DNA from: Nocardia niigatensis NBRC 100131
Lineage (GTDB): Bacteria > Actinomycetota > Actinomycetes > Mycobacteriales > Mycobacteriaceae
NCBI RefSeq assembly: GCF_000308655.1
Contig: NZ_BAGC01000043.1
Location: forward strand, 62,001 to 126,000
Reading direction: 5' to 3'
Length of the DNA stretch: 64,000 bases
The notes under the pieces were generated by a model that made no database searches, was not told the DNA's origin, and worked only from the letters and a program-made list of their open reading frames with translations. Below, one piece after another: positions 1-8,974 of this stretch (position 1 is its first letter; the number at the start of each line of letters is the position of its first letter). Made by a program: the position numbers and the translations under genes.

Positions 1-147
1 AAGAAACCCTTCACACACGCCGAACGGCTGTCAGCCTACCGGCCTGGACCGACACGCCGCAGGCATTGCCGGATCGGCCGGACGCGAAAACCGGCGGAAT
101 CGGACAAGCTGGGCAGCGGGCAGCGGGCACGGCGGGCGGACAGCGCA

Positions 148-179
148 CGGCCCCCGCCGGACGATACCGGCGGGGGCCG
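148..179 (-). terminator. Strong hairpin downstream of gatA
   Basis: A perfect 13-bp inverted repeat (CGGCCCCCGCCGG, six-base loop acgata, then its complement) lies about 85 bases past the gatA stop on the minus strand. There is no long T run, as is usual in high-GC actinobacteria. I infer an intrinsic terminator for the gatCA transcript. Confidence 0.6.
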
Positions 180-191
180 AATTCGCTTGCG

Positions 192-268
192 GGACCGCCT
201 CGATCAGGCGGTCCGGCCATCTCGATCAGGCCGCGAAACCTCGGATCAGGCCGCGAGTCGGATCAGGC
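192..268. repeat. Four GATCAGGC repeats and a second hairpin at the gatA 3' end
   Basis: The octamer GATCAGGC occurs at 202, 224, 244 and 261; the last copy overlaps the gatA stop codon. The first copy forms the loop side of a 9-bp perfect hairpin (GGACCGCCT and AGGCGGTCC, loop cgatc, 192-214). Two copies sit in a longer shared block reading CGGCCTGATC on the minus strand. Bases 1-191 hold no gene that I can support apart from the terminator. Confidence 0.5.
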
Positions 269-1732
269 GATGGGCCCGCGGGCCGCCTCGTAGGCCGCGC
301 CGACCCGGTAGAGCCGGTCGTCGGCCAGCGCCGGAGCCATGATCTGCAGACCGACCGGCATGCCGTCGTCCGAGCTCAGCCCGGACGGCACCGACATGGC
401 GCAGTGCCCGGCCAGGTTGGTGGGCAGCGTGCACAGGTCCGAGAGGTACATGGCCAGCGGGTCGTTGACCTTCTCGCCCAGCTTCCACGGGGTGAACGGA
501 CTGGTCGGCGAGACCAGCACGTCCACGGTCTCGTAGGCCTGGTCGAAGTCCCGCGCGATCAGGTTGCGGACCTTGTTGGCCTGACCGTAGTAGGCGTCGT
601 AGTAGCCGGCCGACAGCGCGTAGGTGCCGATCATGATGCGGCGCTTGACCTCCGGACCCAGCCCCGCCTCACGGGTCATGGACATGACCTGCTCGGCCGA
701 GTGCGTGCCGTCGTCGCCGACGCGCAGGCCGTACCGCATGGCGTCGAAGCGCGCCAGGTTCGACGACACCTCCGACGGCAGGATCAGGTAGTAGGCGGGC
801 AGCGCGTACTCGAAGTGCGGGCAGGACACCTCGATCACCTCGGCGCCCAGTTCCTTCAGCTGCGCGACCGCGGCGTCGAAGGAGGCGATGACGCCCGGCT
901 GGTAGCTGTCGGAGTGAAGTTCCTTCACCACACCGACTTTCACGCCCCGCAGGTCGCCCTCGGCGCCCTCGCGGGCGGCGGCCACCACCGGCGGCACCGG
1001 CACGTTGCGGGAGGTGGAGTCCTTCGGGTCGTAACCCGCGATCACCTCGTGCAGCAGCGCGGTGTCCAGCACGGTGCGACCGCACGGGCCACCCTGATCC
1101 AGCGAGGACGCGCAGGCGACCAGGCCGAAGCGGGACACGGTGCCGTAGGTCGGCTTGGTGCCGACGGTCGCGGTGACCGCGGCGGGCTGGCGGATCGAGC
1201 CACCGGTGTCGGTGCCGATGGCCAGCGGAGCCTGGTACGAGGCGAGCGCGGCGGCCGAGCCACCACCCGAGCCGCCCGGAATCCGGTCGGTGTCCAAGGG
1301 ATTGCGGGTCGGGCCGTACGCCGAGTTCTCGGTGGACGATCCCATGGCGAACTCGTCCATGTTCGTCTTGCCGAGGATCGGGATGCCCGCCTCGCGCAGC
1401 TTGGTGGTGAGCGTCGCGTCATACGGCGACACCCAGCCCTCGAGCATCTTCGACCCGCAGGTGGTCGGCATGTCCGTGGTGGTGAAAACGTCCTTGAGCG
1501 CCAAGGGAACACCGGCCAGCGCCGAGACCACCTTGCCGCCGGCGACCTGACGGTCCACCTCGGCGGCGGTCAGCAGCGCCTGCTCGCCGGCCACGTGCAG
1601 GAAGGCGTTGATCTCCCCGTCGACCTCGGCGATGCGCTGGATGTGGGCCTCGGTGACCTCGACCGAGGACACCTCGCGCGCGTGGATCTTGTCCGCGAGT
1701 TGGGCTGCGGACAGCTTGGTCAGGTCGGTCAT
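263..1732 (-). CDS. gatA: Asp-tRNA(Asn)/Glu-tRNA(Gln) amidotransferase subunit A
   Basis: 489 residues, full length for GatA. The amidase-signature catalytic triad is complete: Lys80 (in ALKD), cis-Ser155 (in PGGSGGGS) and nucleophile Ser179 (in GTDTGGSIRQ). The enzyme releases ammonia from glutamine and, with GatB and GatC, converts Glu-tRNA(Gln) or Asp-tRNA(Asn) to the amidated form in the cytoplasm. Its ATG overlaps the gatC stop (ATGA), so the two are translationally coupled. gatB is not in the window; in mycobacteria it lies further downstream, off the left edge here. Confidence 0.97.
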   Translation of the reverse strand: MTDLTKLSAAQLADKIHAREVSSVEVTEAHIQRIAEVDGEINAFLHVAGEQALLTAAEVDRQVAGGKVVSALAGVPLALKDVFTTTDMPTTCGSKMLEGWVSPYDATLTTKLREAGIPILGKTNMDEFAMGSSTENSAYGPTRNPLDTDRIPGGSGGGSAAALASYQAPLAIGTDTGGSIRQPAAVTATVGTKPTYGTVSRFGLVACASSLDQGGPCGRTVLDTALLHEVIAGYDPKDSTSRNVPVPPVVAAAREGAEGDLRGVKVGVVKELHSDSYQPGVIASFDAAVAQLKELGAEVIEVSCPHFEYALPAYYLILPSEVSSNLARFDAMRYGLRVGDDGTHSAEQVMSMTREAGLGPEVKRRIMIGTYALSAGYYDAYYGQANKVRNLIARDFDQAYETVDVLVSPTSPFTPWKLGEKVNDPLAMYLSDLCTLPTNLAGHCAMSVPSGLSSDDGMPVGLQIMAPALADDRLYRVGAAYEAARGPIA

Positions 1733-2028
1733 TCGCCCTCTCCCAGAATCTGCGGAACCATGAACCGCTGCTCCTCGACGGCCGGAGCCATGGCGAGGGC
1801 CTGCTCCGGAGTCAGGCAGGGCTGCTCCGCATCCGGGCGGGTCACGTTGGTCTCCGGATTCGGGGATGCGGTGGCGGGCACGTCCGCGGCGGCGACCTCG
1901 GAGATCTGCGCGACGTGGGTCAGGATGGAATCCAGCTGACCGGCGTACAGATCGAGTTCGTCGTCCGTCAAAGCGAGCCGGGACAGCCGGGCGAGGTGAG
2001 CGACCTCGTCCCTGGAGATGGCGGGCAC
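1729..2028 (-). CDS. gatC: Asp-tRNA(Asn)/Glu-tRNA(Gln) amidotransferase subunit C
   Basis: 99 residues, the normal size of GatC. The N-terminus (ISRDEVAHLARLSRLAL) and the C-terminal ending MVPQIL are typical of the family, which wraps around the GatA/GatB interface and stabilises GatA. The start is GTG at 2028 behind an AAAGGGG-like ribosome site. It is first in the gatC-gatA unit and divergent from the ACT-domain gene at 2273. Confidence 0.95.
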   Translation of the reverse strand: MPAISRDEVAHLARLSRLALTDDELDLYAGQLDSILTHVAQISEVAAADVPATASPNPETNVTRPDAEQPCLTPEQALAMAPAVEEQRFMVPQILGEGE

Positions 2029-2272
2029 CGCGGGACCCCTTTCGGCATGGTTCGAGCTTGGTGATTGGCCATCCGACAGCCTAGTGGGTCGCCTCGAGCC
2101 ACCGGTCGCAGGTGTGCGCCAGACCTGGCACCATCAATGTGTAACCGATGGGTAGGTGGCCCGCGTCACAGGGAATGGTTCGATTCGATAACCAGCTCTC
2201 GAGAGTGTAAGTATTGCGGGACTCGGGTACCCGTCCGAAAGTTTCGGTCGCACAGTAAAGAAAGGAAGGCAC

Positions 2273-2923
2273 GTGTCTTATCTGCTTCGCGTGCAACTTC
2301 CGGATCGCCCAGGGAGTCTCGGATCGTTGGCCTTGGCGCTGGGTTCCGTCGGCGCGGACATCCTCTCGCTGGATGTCGTCGAACGAGGCGACGGCTTCGC
2401 GATCGACGACATCGTGGTCGAGGTGCCCTCGGGCGCATTGCCCGACACCCTCATCACCGCGGCCGAATCCCTGCACGATGTGCAGGTCGATTCCCTGCGC
2501 CCGTATTCCGGGATGCTGGACACCCACCGCGAACTCGAGCTCATCGATCAGGTCGCCAACGCGCGCGACGATCGATTGCAGGTGCTGGTCGACGGCGTGC
2601 CGCGAGTGTTGCGGGTGGGCTGGTCGACCGTGATCGACATGGGCCCGCAGGGCGCCTACCGCGTGGTCGGCTCGCAGAGCGCGCCGTCGACCCAGGCGGC
2701 GTCGGCGCCGTGGATGCCACTGGAGAAGCCGACGGTCCTCGACGGCGAGGCCGACTGGCTGCCGCAGCTGTGGAAGGACATGGACACCAAGCTGGCCGCC
2801 GCGCCGCTCGGCAATACCGGCAAGGTGCTGCTGCTGGGCCGCCCGGGCGGTCCGGATTTCCGGCCGTCGGAAGTCGCGCGGCTCGGCTATCTGGCCGGGA
2901 TCGTCGCCGGCGTGCTCGGCTGA
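2273..2923 (+). CDS. ACT-domain amino-acid-binding protein (Rv3013-like)
   Basis: 216 residues. An ACT domain occupies about residues 1-75 (YLLRVQLPDRPGSLGSLA, then a glycine-rich turn and the GADILSLDVVE strand), a small-molecule, usually amino-acid, sensing fold. The remainder has no enzyme motif that I recognise. The start is GTG with AAAGGAAGG seven bases upstream. The place between gatCA and ligA matches Rv3013 in M. tuberculosis. Ligand and role are unknown; a regulatory sensor function is inference only. Confidence 0.85.
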   Translation: MSYLLRVQLPDRPGSLGSLALALGSVGADILSLDVVERGDGFAIDDIVVEVPSGALPDTLITAAESLHDVQVDSLRPYSGMLDTHRELELIDQVANARDDRLQVLVDGVPRVLRVGWSTVIDMGPQGAYRVVGSQSAPSTQAASAPWMPLEKPTVLDGEADWLPQLWKDMDTKLAAAPLGNTGKVLLLGRPGGPDFRPSEVARLGYLAGIVAGVLG

Positions 2924-2952
2924 GCCACACCACCTTTCGCGCACAGCGCTCC

Positions 2953-2982
2953 ACGCCCCCGCCGGAGATCCGGTGGGGGCGT
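2953..2982 (+). terminator. Terminator after the ACT-domain gene
   Basis: ACGCCCCCGCCGG pairs with CCGGTGGGGGCGT across the loop agat: 13 pairs, one of them G-T, followed by TTCTCGTCT. It begins 30 bases past the stop codon. Confidence 0.75.
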
Positions 2983-3012
2983 TCTCGTCTGCCCGCTGGC
3001 GTTCATCGGCTC

Positions 3013-3097
3013 GCATCTACGTACTAACTCAGTAGATTCACAGGATTTACCTACTATTCGACTACGTAGATCATCTACGGTCTTACTTAGTAGACAA
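3013..3097. promoter_or_regulatory. AT-rich island with iterated CTACG/GTAGA motifs
   Basis: This roughly 85-base stretch is markedly AT-richer than its surroundings. It contains a palindrome CTACGTAG (about 3061-3068), repeated CTACGTA or TCTACG words, and two copies of ACTyAGTAGA (in ACTCAGTAGA and ACTTAGTAGA). The repeats lie upstream of the secreted-protein gene at 3163. I infer a multi-site operator for an unidentified regulator; no regulator gene lies next to it. Confidence 0.45.
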
Positions 3098-3162
3098 GTC
3101 ACCGACGTGACCAGAACCGGCAAGCAGACCAGCAGTGACGCCATGCAGAGAGGCAGGACGCC

Positions 3163-3606
3163 ATGCCGCAAGCCCATCGATCACGCCCGGCCCTCCGACG
3201 AACAACGCTCATCCTCGTCCCCGTGGCCGGTCTGGCCGCGGCCGTGCTCGCCGCCGGGCCCGCCACCGCCGAAGCCCAATCCCGCGGCACCATTTCGCCC
3301 GGCGGCGCGGACTCGACCGGACCGCGATCCGACAGCGGGACCCGCCCCGGCGGCGGCACGAACCAGCGCGGCACCGTCACCCACGGCAACGACTCCACCG
3401 GAATTCACGCCGGCGATCCCTTCGGCTACTACCACTCCGATATGAATCCAGTTCTGCAGAACCAGCATCCGCGGGAGTCCACCCCCGTCCCCCGGCAGGC
3501 CCCGCCGCTCGACGGCCGGGCCGGAAATCCGGCTACCTGGTCGCCGTCCTGGAACTCGGACGGATCGCGGTACACGGTCTGCCGTCCACTGGCCAGCTTC
3601 TGCTGA
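3163..3606 (+). CDS. Small secreted protein, function unknown
   Basis: 147 residues. The N-terminus is a clear Sec signal peptide: basic region (RSRPALRR), a hydrophobic stretch from about residue 15 to 33, and a likely cleavage after ATAEA. The mature part is Gly/Pro/Ser/Thr-rich and appears disordered, ending in CRPLASFC with two cysteines that could pair. ATG at 3163 has AGAGGCAGG just upstream. I do not recognise a family. The AT-rich repeat island directly before it suggests regulated expression. Confidence 0.65.
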   Translation: MPQAHRSRPALRRTTLILVPVAGLAAAVLAAGPATAEAQSRGTISPGGADSTGPRSDSGTRPGGGTNQRGTVTHGNDSTGIHAGDPFGYYHSDMNPVLQNQHPRESTPVPRQAPPLDGRAGNPATWSPSWNSDGSRYTVCRPLASFC

Positions 3607-3833
3607 CCGCGCACCGAGCCCAGGGAGCCACCGTGCCCATGGAGTTTCGACGGCGCCCGCCCGGCCCCGGCCTGGCGCACGGCCTCGCTCCGTATCGACG
3701 GCGTCCTGACCCAGACCCGCCCGCGGGACATCCCGAGGGCCCGCCAGGTTGGCCGGCTCGGCCCAATCGGCCGAGCCGGTCCGCCGCGTTCGGGCGCCGG
3801 CCACCCGGCCGGACCCGACCAGCTGAGTCGAGG

Positions 3834-4352
3834 TCACACCCCTGCCTGGACCTCCAGCCGCATCACGGTGAGCGGTAGACCCGACGGGGTGCGCCAATCC
3901 CGTTCCGCCGCATGCTCGAAGCCGAGCCGGTCGTACATGCGGCGCGCGTCCCGCATGCTCGGCATGGTGGTGAGCACCACCGCCTCGAACCCTTCGGCGC
4001 GGGCGGTGTCGATCACCCGATCCAGCAGGGCCGTCCCGATACCCAGCCCGCGCGCCCGCTTGGACACCGCGAGCATCCGGAACTCCAGCTCGCCCGGCCG
4101 CGCGATATCCGCGAACGGGGTGCCCGGCCGCGCCATCGTCAGTGCGCCCAGTAGTTCGCCGCCGCGGACGGCGACGAGAATCTCGGCCGCCTCGGCCCGG
4201 GTCGCGGTATCGGCGAGGTCCGCGACGTACGGGCTCTCGGGGTTCACATGACCCTCGCCCACATAGACCTCGACGGTCAGCTCCGCGACGGCCGCGAAAT
4301 CCCCGGCCTCGGCATCCCGAATCTCCACCGCGTCATCCGCGCTCGCACCCAT
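3834..4352 (-). CDS. GNAT family N-acetyltransferase
   Basis: About 172 residues from the ATG at 4352; the frame is open to 4388. It has the GNAT acetyl-CoA motif A (RARGLGIGTALLDRVIDTA) preceded by the beta-4 strand ELEFRMLAVS, and motif B near MYDRLGFEH. GNAT enzymes transfer an acetyl group from acetyl-CoA to an amine; the substrate cannot be told from sequence. I chose 4352 because GAGGAGG lies about ten bases upstream. It is convergent with the secreted-protein gene and follows ligA in direction, but independent transcription is likely. Confidence 0.88.
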   Translation of the reverse strand: MGASADDAVEIRDAEAGDFAAVAELTVEVYVGEGHVNPESPYVADLADTATRAEAAEILVAVRGGELLGALTMARPGTPFADIARPGELEFRMLAVSKRARGLGIGTALLDRVIDTARAEGFEAVVLTTMPSMRDARRMYDRLGFEHAAERDWRTPSGLPLTVMRLEVQAGV

Positions 4353-4447
4353 CACCGCATCGCCTCCTCGCCCATCGAACATCCCCACCGATCGTGCCGC
4401 AGCGGGGCCCCTACCGAGCAGGCACCCGTACCCCTGCCTTCCGATCC

Positions 4448-6544
4448 CTACGACAATGCGGATCCCTGCGACACGGCCTCGGGGCCGCCCTCGAGGAGTT
4501 TCACGAAGCCTTCCTCATCCAGGATGGGGACGCCCAGCTCCTCGGCCTTGGCGGCCTTCGAACCCGGGGCGTCGCCGACGACCACGAAAGCGGTCTTCTT
4601 CGAGACGGATCCGGCCGCCTTACCGCCGCGGACGATAATGGCCTCCTTCGCGCCGTCGCGGGTGAAGCCCTGCAGCGAGCCGGTCACCACGATGGACAGG
4701 CCCTCCAGATTGCGCTCGATGGATTCGTCGCGCTCGTCGGCCATCCGGACGCCGGCGGCGCTCCACTTGTCGACGATATCGAGATGCCAAGGCACGGTGA
4801 ACCATTCGGTGACCGCGGCCGCGATGGTGGGGCCGACGCCGTCGGTGGCGGCCAGTTCCTCTGCCGAGGCCGCCCGGATGCGGTCCATGCTGCCGAACGC
4901 GGTGGCCAGGGACCGGGCCGCGGTGGGACCGGTGTGACGGATGGAGAGCGCCACCAGTACGCGCCACAGCGGGCGATCCTTGGCGGACTCCAGATTCTCC
5001 AGCAGCCGTTTGCCATTGGCCGACAGGGTGCCGTTCTTGTTGGTGAACAGCGTGGTGGTGAGCAGCGCCTCCTCGTCGAGGGCGAACAGGTCGCCCTCAT
5101 CGGCGATCGCGCCCGACTTCAGCAGGTCGATGGCGGCCTCGTAACCCAGCGCCTCGATATCGAACGCGCCGCGCCCGGCCACGTGGAATACCCGCTCCCG
5201 CAACTGCGCCGGGCAGTACTGCTGGTTGGGGCAGCGGATATCGGCGTCGCCCTCCTTGGCGGGGGCCAGCTCGGTGCCGCACTCCGGGCAGTGCGTGGGC
5301 ATGACGAATGCGCGCTCGCTGCCGTCGCGGACGTCCACAACCGGGCCCAGCACCTCGGGAATCACATCACCGGCCTTGCGGATGGTGACGGTGTCGCCGA
5401 TGAGCACCCCCTTGCGCTGCACCTCGGAGGCATTGTGCAGGGTGGCCATGGCGACCGTGGAGCCCGCCACCGTGACCGGCCGCATCACCGCGAACGGCGT
5501 AACCCGGCCCGTACGACCGACATTCACCTGAATGTCGAGCAGCTTGGTGGTGGCCTCCTCCGGCGGGTACTTGTAGGCGATGGCCCAGCGCGGCGCGCGC
5601 GAGGTGGCGCCCAGACGGCGCTGCAGGCTGAACTCGTCGACCTTGATGACCTGGCCGTCGATCTCGTGCTCGATATCGTGGCGGTGCTCGCCCCAGTAGT
5701 CGATGCGGTCGACCACCGCGTCCGCGCCCTGCACCCGGATCGTGTGCGCCGACACCGGCAGACCCCACGAGGCCAGGGCGCGGTAGGCCTCGAACTGCGA
5801 CTGCGGCGCGAAGCCCTCCAACCGGCCGAAGCCGTGGCAGATCATGCGCAGCCGCCGCCGCGCCGTCACCGCCGGGTCCTTCTGCCGCAGCGAACCGGCC
5901 GCGGTATTGCGTGGATTCGCGTACGGCGCTTTGCCTTCCGCGACGATGGCGGCATTGAGCGCCTCGAAGTCGGCCAGCGTCATGAACGCCTCGCCGCGCA
6001 CCTCCAGGAGCTTCGGCACCGGGAACTCGTCGCTGTGGATCAGCTCGTTCGGAATGTCCTCGATGGTGCGGGCATTGAGGGTGACGTCCTCACCGGTGCG
6101 GCCGTCGCCGCGGGTGGCGCCGCGCACCAGCCGGCCATCCTCGTAGACGAGGTTCAGGGCGACGCCGTCGATCTTCACCTCGCACACGTAGTGCAGGTCG
6201 GTGCCGGCGTCGGCCTCCACCTTGGCGATCCACTGCCGCATCTCGTCCTCGCTGAACACATTGTCCAGCGAGTACATCCGCTCGAGGTGGTCGACCGGCG
6301 CGAACTCGGTGGTGAAGCCACCCCCGACCTGCTGGGTCGGCGAATCCGGGGTGCGCAGATCCGGATGCGCCTCCTCGAGCGCCACCAGCCGGTTGAACAG
6401 CTCGTCGAACTCGCCGTCGGAGATGATCGGCGCGTCCCGCACGTAGTAGCGGAACTGGTGGTCGCGAACCTCTTCCGCCAGCCGCTGCCACTCGACGCGC
6501 TCGTCTCCGCTCGCCGCTGTGATCTCCATGCCCGATTCGCTCAC
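4448..6544 (-). CDS. ligA: NAD-dependent DNA ligase LigA
   Basis: About 698 residues, normal LigA size. Order: Ia domain (HQFRYYVRDAPIISDGEFD), adenylation domain with the KxDG motif (EVKIDG, active Lys near residue 125), OB fold, a four-cysteine zinc finger (CPECGTEL and CPNQQYCP), helix-hairpin-helix repeats, and a C-terminal BRCT domain (GLSIVVTGSLQGF). It seals nicks using NAD+ during replication and repair. Several in-frame starts exist (GTG 6568, GTG 6544, ATG 6529); I give 6544 without strong evidence. Divergent from the F420-type gene. Confidence 0.96.
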   Translation of the reverse strand: MSESGMEITAASGDERVEWQRLAEEVRDHQFRYYVRDAPIISDGEFDELFNRLVALEEAHPDLRTPDSPTQQVGGGFTTEFAPVDHLERMYSLDNVFSEDEMRQWIAKVEADAGTDLHYVCEVKIDGVALNLVYEDGRLVRGATRGDGRTGEDVTLNARTIEDIPNELIHSDEFPVPKLLEVRGEAFMTLADFEALNAAIVAEGKAPYANPRNTAAGSLRQKDPAVTARRRLRMICHGFGRLEGFAPQSQFEAYRALASWGLPVSAHTIRVQGADAVVDRIDYWGEHRHDIEHEIDGQVIKVDEFSLQRRLGATSRAPRWAIAYKYPPEEATTKLLDIQVNVGRTGRVTPFAVMRPVTVAGSTVAMATLHNASEVQRKGVLIGDTVTIRKAGDVIPEVLGPVVDVRDGSERAFVMPTHCPECGTELAPAKEGDADIRCPNQQYCPAQLRERVFHVAGRGAFDIEALGYEAAIDLLKSGAIADEGDLFALDEEALLTTTLFTNKNGTLSANGKRLLENLESAKDRPLWRVLVALSIRHTGPTAARSLATAFGSMDRIRAASAEELAATDGVGPTIAAAVTEWFTVPWHLDIVDKWSAAGVRMADERDESIERNLEGLSIVVTGSLQGFTRDGAKEAIIVRGGKAAGSVSKKTAFVVVGDAPGSKAAKAEELGVPILDEEGFVKLLEGGPEAVSQGSALS

Positions 6545-6654
6545 AGCAGGCACTCTATCCCGCCCCACCGACAGGATTGATCAACATTCCCGCACGTCGC
6601 ACCGTGTTATGCGCCCCCGGGAACAGGCCCGTGACCGCGCGGGTTCCACTCGGT

Positions 6655-7074
6655 ATGGACCTCGCCACGGCAGTCGATTTCGCGCGCTCCCACCGTAAGT
6701 CGGTGCTCACCACAATCCGCCGCGACACCCGCCCACAGCTGTCCAACGTGCTGCACTGGGTCGGCGACGACGGCCTTCTCCGCATCTCCATCACCGCCGA
6801 CCGGGCCAAGTACCACAATCTGGTCCGGGAGCCGTGGGCCGCGCTGCACATGAGCAGTGACGACTTCTGGTCCTACGCGGTGCTCGAGGGCGAGGCCGAG
6901 GTCTCCCCCGTGGCCGCCGATCCGCACGATGCCACCGTCGACGAGCTGGTCGCCTACTACCGCGCGCTCAGCGGCGAGCATCCCGACTGGGACGACTACC
7001 GGCGCGCCATGGTCGCCGACCGGCGGGCAGTCGTGCGCGTCACTCCCGTCCGGGCCTACGGTCTGCTCCGCTGA
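6655..7074 (+). CDS. PPOX-class F420-dependent enzyme
   Basis: 139 residues with a split-barrel flavin/F420-binding fold: RKSVLTTIRRDTRPQLSNV at the N-terminus, SITADRAKYHNLVREPWAALH in the middle, and AVVRVTPVRAYGL at the end are typical of the PPOX class F420-dependent oxidoreductases common in mycobacteria and Nocardia. I chose ATG 6655 because the family starts just before this first strand; the frame is open from 6577. The substrate is unknown. The gene is divergent from ligA. Confidence 0.87.
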   Translation: MDLATAVDFARSHRKSVLTTIRRDTRPQLSNVLHWVGDDGLLRISITADRAKYHNLVREPWAALHMSSDDFWSYAVLEGEAEVSPVAADPHDATVDELVAYYRALSGEHPDWDDYRRAMVADRRAVVRVTPVRAYGLLR

Positions 7075-7260
7075 GGTTCGCGCACACCGGCATTCGCGAT
7101 TCGCCGTTCGCGCTTCGTGCCGATCGGTTTTCACTCGCGGCGTTTTCCGCGCTAGTCACCCGTGTTCCACATCCCGATTTCGTGAAAGTTGCCATCCGGG
7201 TGCCACCCGCGCGGAATGCCCGAATAAGGTGAGTCGCATTTCCGACCCGCGACCGGCAGG

Positions 7261-8511
7261 ATGTCCAGGGTGTTGCGTAGTTTTCAGGTGTCGAATCATC
7301 GGTCGCTCGCCGAACCGCAGGAACTGCGGCTGACGCGGGGTAGCGGGCCGGTCGCCACACCGGTCACCGCCGTCTACGGGACGGCCGCCACCGGGAAGAC
7401 CAGCCTCATCGATGCGCTCGATCGCATGCGCGACGCTGTGCTCAACTCCGTCACCGGGTGGGATCCGTATTCCGGTCCGGTCCGCACGCCGCACCTCGGA
7501 TTCTCCGATCGCCCTTCGGAATTCGTGGCGAACTTCGTCGCCGAGGGCTGCCCGTACACCTACGGCTTCCGGCTCGACAATGCCGATGTGGCGGCCGAAT
7601 GGCTGCACTCGCATCCGCACAACCGCAAGCGCGTGGTTTTCGAGCGCGCCGGCGACGACATCCGCATCGGGCCCATGTTCGAGGCCGCCCGGTACGGGCT
7701 GGGTGCGGTGGTGCCGCTGGTACGCCCGAATGCCTTGCTGCTCAGCCTGTCCGGGCAGCTGTACGCCGAGCCGCTGGTTCCCGCCTACCGCTGGTTCCAG
7801 TCACTGCTGGAAGTGCAGTGCGGGCAGCCGGATCCGCAGGAGGTCGCGCACCGGGTGGGTTCGCACATCTCCCGCTCGACCGATCACGCGGTGCGGCTGC
7901 TGACCCTGCTGCGCGCCGCCGACCTCGGGATCACCGACCTGCTGCTGCCGTCCGACGACCCCATGTACGCCGACTACCTGCGAGATCTGGACACCGATAT
8001 CGCCTCCACCACAAAGGAAATCGAGTCCTGCACCGTCTCGGCGAACTACGCCGAGGAGATGTTCCTGGAGCACGGCATCACCGTTACCCTGCTGCAGCGC
8101 GAACTGGCCAACCTGTACGCCGCCCGTGACGCGCTGTACTCCCGCATGGTGGCTCGCCGCGGCGTCGGCCTGGGCCTGACCCACGAGGGCATCGAGACCG
8201 CCTTCGACATCACCGACGAGTCCAGCGCCACCCTGGCCATGCTGCGCCTGCTGCCGCCCATGCTCGACGCCCTCGACACCGGCGGCGTCCTCGCCGTCGA
8301 CGACATCGACGCCGACCTCACCCCCGAGACCGCCGACAGCCTCATCCAGCTGTTCCAGAACCCCGAAACCAATACCCAGGGCGCGCAACTGGTCTTCACC
8401 ACCGCCAACCGCACCCTCATCGACCGCGGCAACGGCCGCTCCCAGTCCAAGCGCACCACGGTCTGGCAGCTGCGCCGCCACAACGGCGTCTCCGAACTGA
8501 CCGCGCACTAG
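7261..8511 (+). CDS. Lone AAA/ABC-type ATPase (AbiE/OLD-like)
   Basis: 416 residues. It begins with the strand-loop seen in AAA_15/SMC-like ATPases (LRSFQVSNHRSLAEPQ), then Walker A (YGTAATGKTS, about residues 39-48), a central helical insertion of some 200 residues, and a Walker B-like strand (GGVLAVDDID, about residue 340) followed by QLVFTTANRTLID. The second Walker B acid is Asp, not the usual catalytic Glu. Relatives act in phage defence or DNA metabolism, but no toxin or nuclease partner lies next to it. The specific function is unknown. Confidence 0.8.
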   Translation: MSRVLRSFQVSNHRSLAEPQELRLTRGSGPVATPVTAVYGTAATGKTSLIDALDRMRDAVLNSVTGWDPYSGPVRTPHLGFSDRPSEFVANFVAEGCPYTYGFRLDNADVAAEWLHSHPHNRKRVVFERAGDDIRIGPMFEAARYGLGAVVPLVRPNALLLSLSGQLYAEPLVPAYRWFQSLLEVQCGQPDPQEVAHRVGSHISRSTDHAVRLLTLLRAADLGITDLLLPSDDPMYADYLRDLDTDIASTTKEIESCTVSANYAEEMFLEHGITVTLLQRELANLYAARDALYSRMVARRGVGLGLTHEGIETAFDITDESSATLAMLRLLPPMLDALDTGGVLAVDDIDADLTPETADSLIQLFQNPETNTQGAQLVFTTANRTLIDRGNGRSQSKRTTVWQLRRHNGVSELTAH

Positions 8512-8572
8512 CCCCGGCCCACCGCGCACCGGTCGCGCGGACGCGGTGGGCAAGAACGCCACGCCGCCTAGC

Positions 8573-8974
8573 ATGGAGTTCATGCTCCTGCAGCTCATGT
8601 TCGTCCTGCTGATCGGCGGCGCGCTGGCCGCCGTACTGGTGTACTACCGGCGCGGCAGCGGCGGCTCCCTCGCCGCCACCGGCAATGCCGCCACCGTCGG
8701 CTTCGAATCGGGCACCCTCCACGTCACCGGCGTCAGCCCCCGCCCCGACGAGCCCGGCGAGCAGTACGTCACCATCAGCGGCAGCATCTCCGGCCCCTCC
8801 GTGGTGGCCCACGAGGTCTACGGCCGCTTCGCCTGGGACACCAGCAACTGGCCCGCCATCGGCGATCAGATCCCCGTCGTCTACCCCGCCACGAAACCCG
8901 ATAGATGGCAACTCGACCATCCCGGCGTCCGCCCCTACTTCGGCTCCAAACGCCCGAAAGACCAGGGCTACTGA
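8573..8974 (+). CDS. Membrane-anchored small protein, unknown function
   Basis: 133 residues from ATG 8573 (ATG 8582 is an alternative). One N-terminal transmembrane helix (MLLQLMFVLLIGGALAAVLVY, residues about 4-24) is followed by a basic YYRRG stop-transfer signal, so the following 105 residues probably lie in the cytoplasm. That part has beta-rich sequence (VGFESGTLHVTG, YVTISGSISG) and an aromatic-rich end. It follows the AAA ATPase by 61 bases in the same direction and could be co-transcribed. No family was recognised. Confidence 0.65.
   Translation: MEFMLLQLMFVLLIGGALAAVLVYYRRGSGGSLAATGNAATVGFESGTLHVTGVSPRPDEPGEQYVTISGSISGPSVVAHEVYGRFAWDTSNWPAIGDQIPVVYPATKPDRWQLDHPGVRPYFGSKRPKDQGY

Noticed and set aside
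404..1939. Long ORF antisense to gatA and gatC
   Set aside because: High-GC DNA keeps antisense frames open; composition is His/Arg/Gly/Val-rich with no domain, and gatA/gatC are certain on the other strand.
4142..6580. 812-codon ORF antisense to ligA
   Set aside because: Mirror frame of a certain gene; no recognisable fold.
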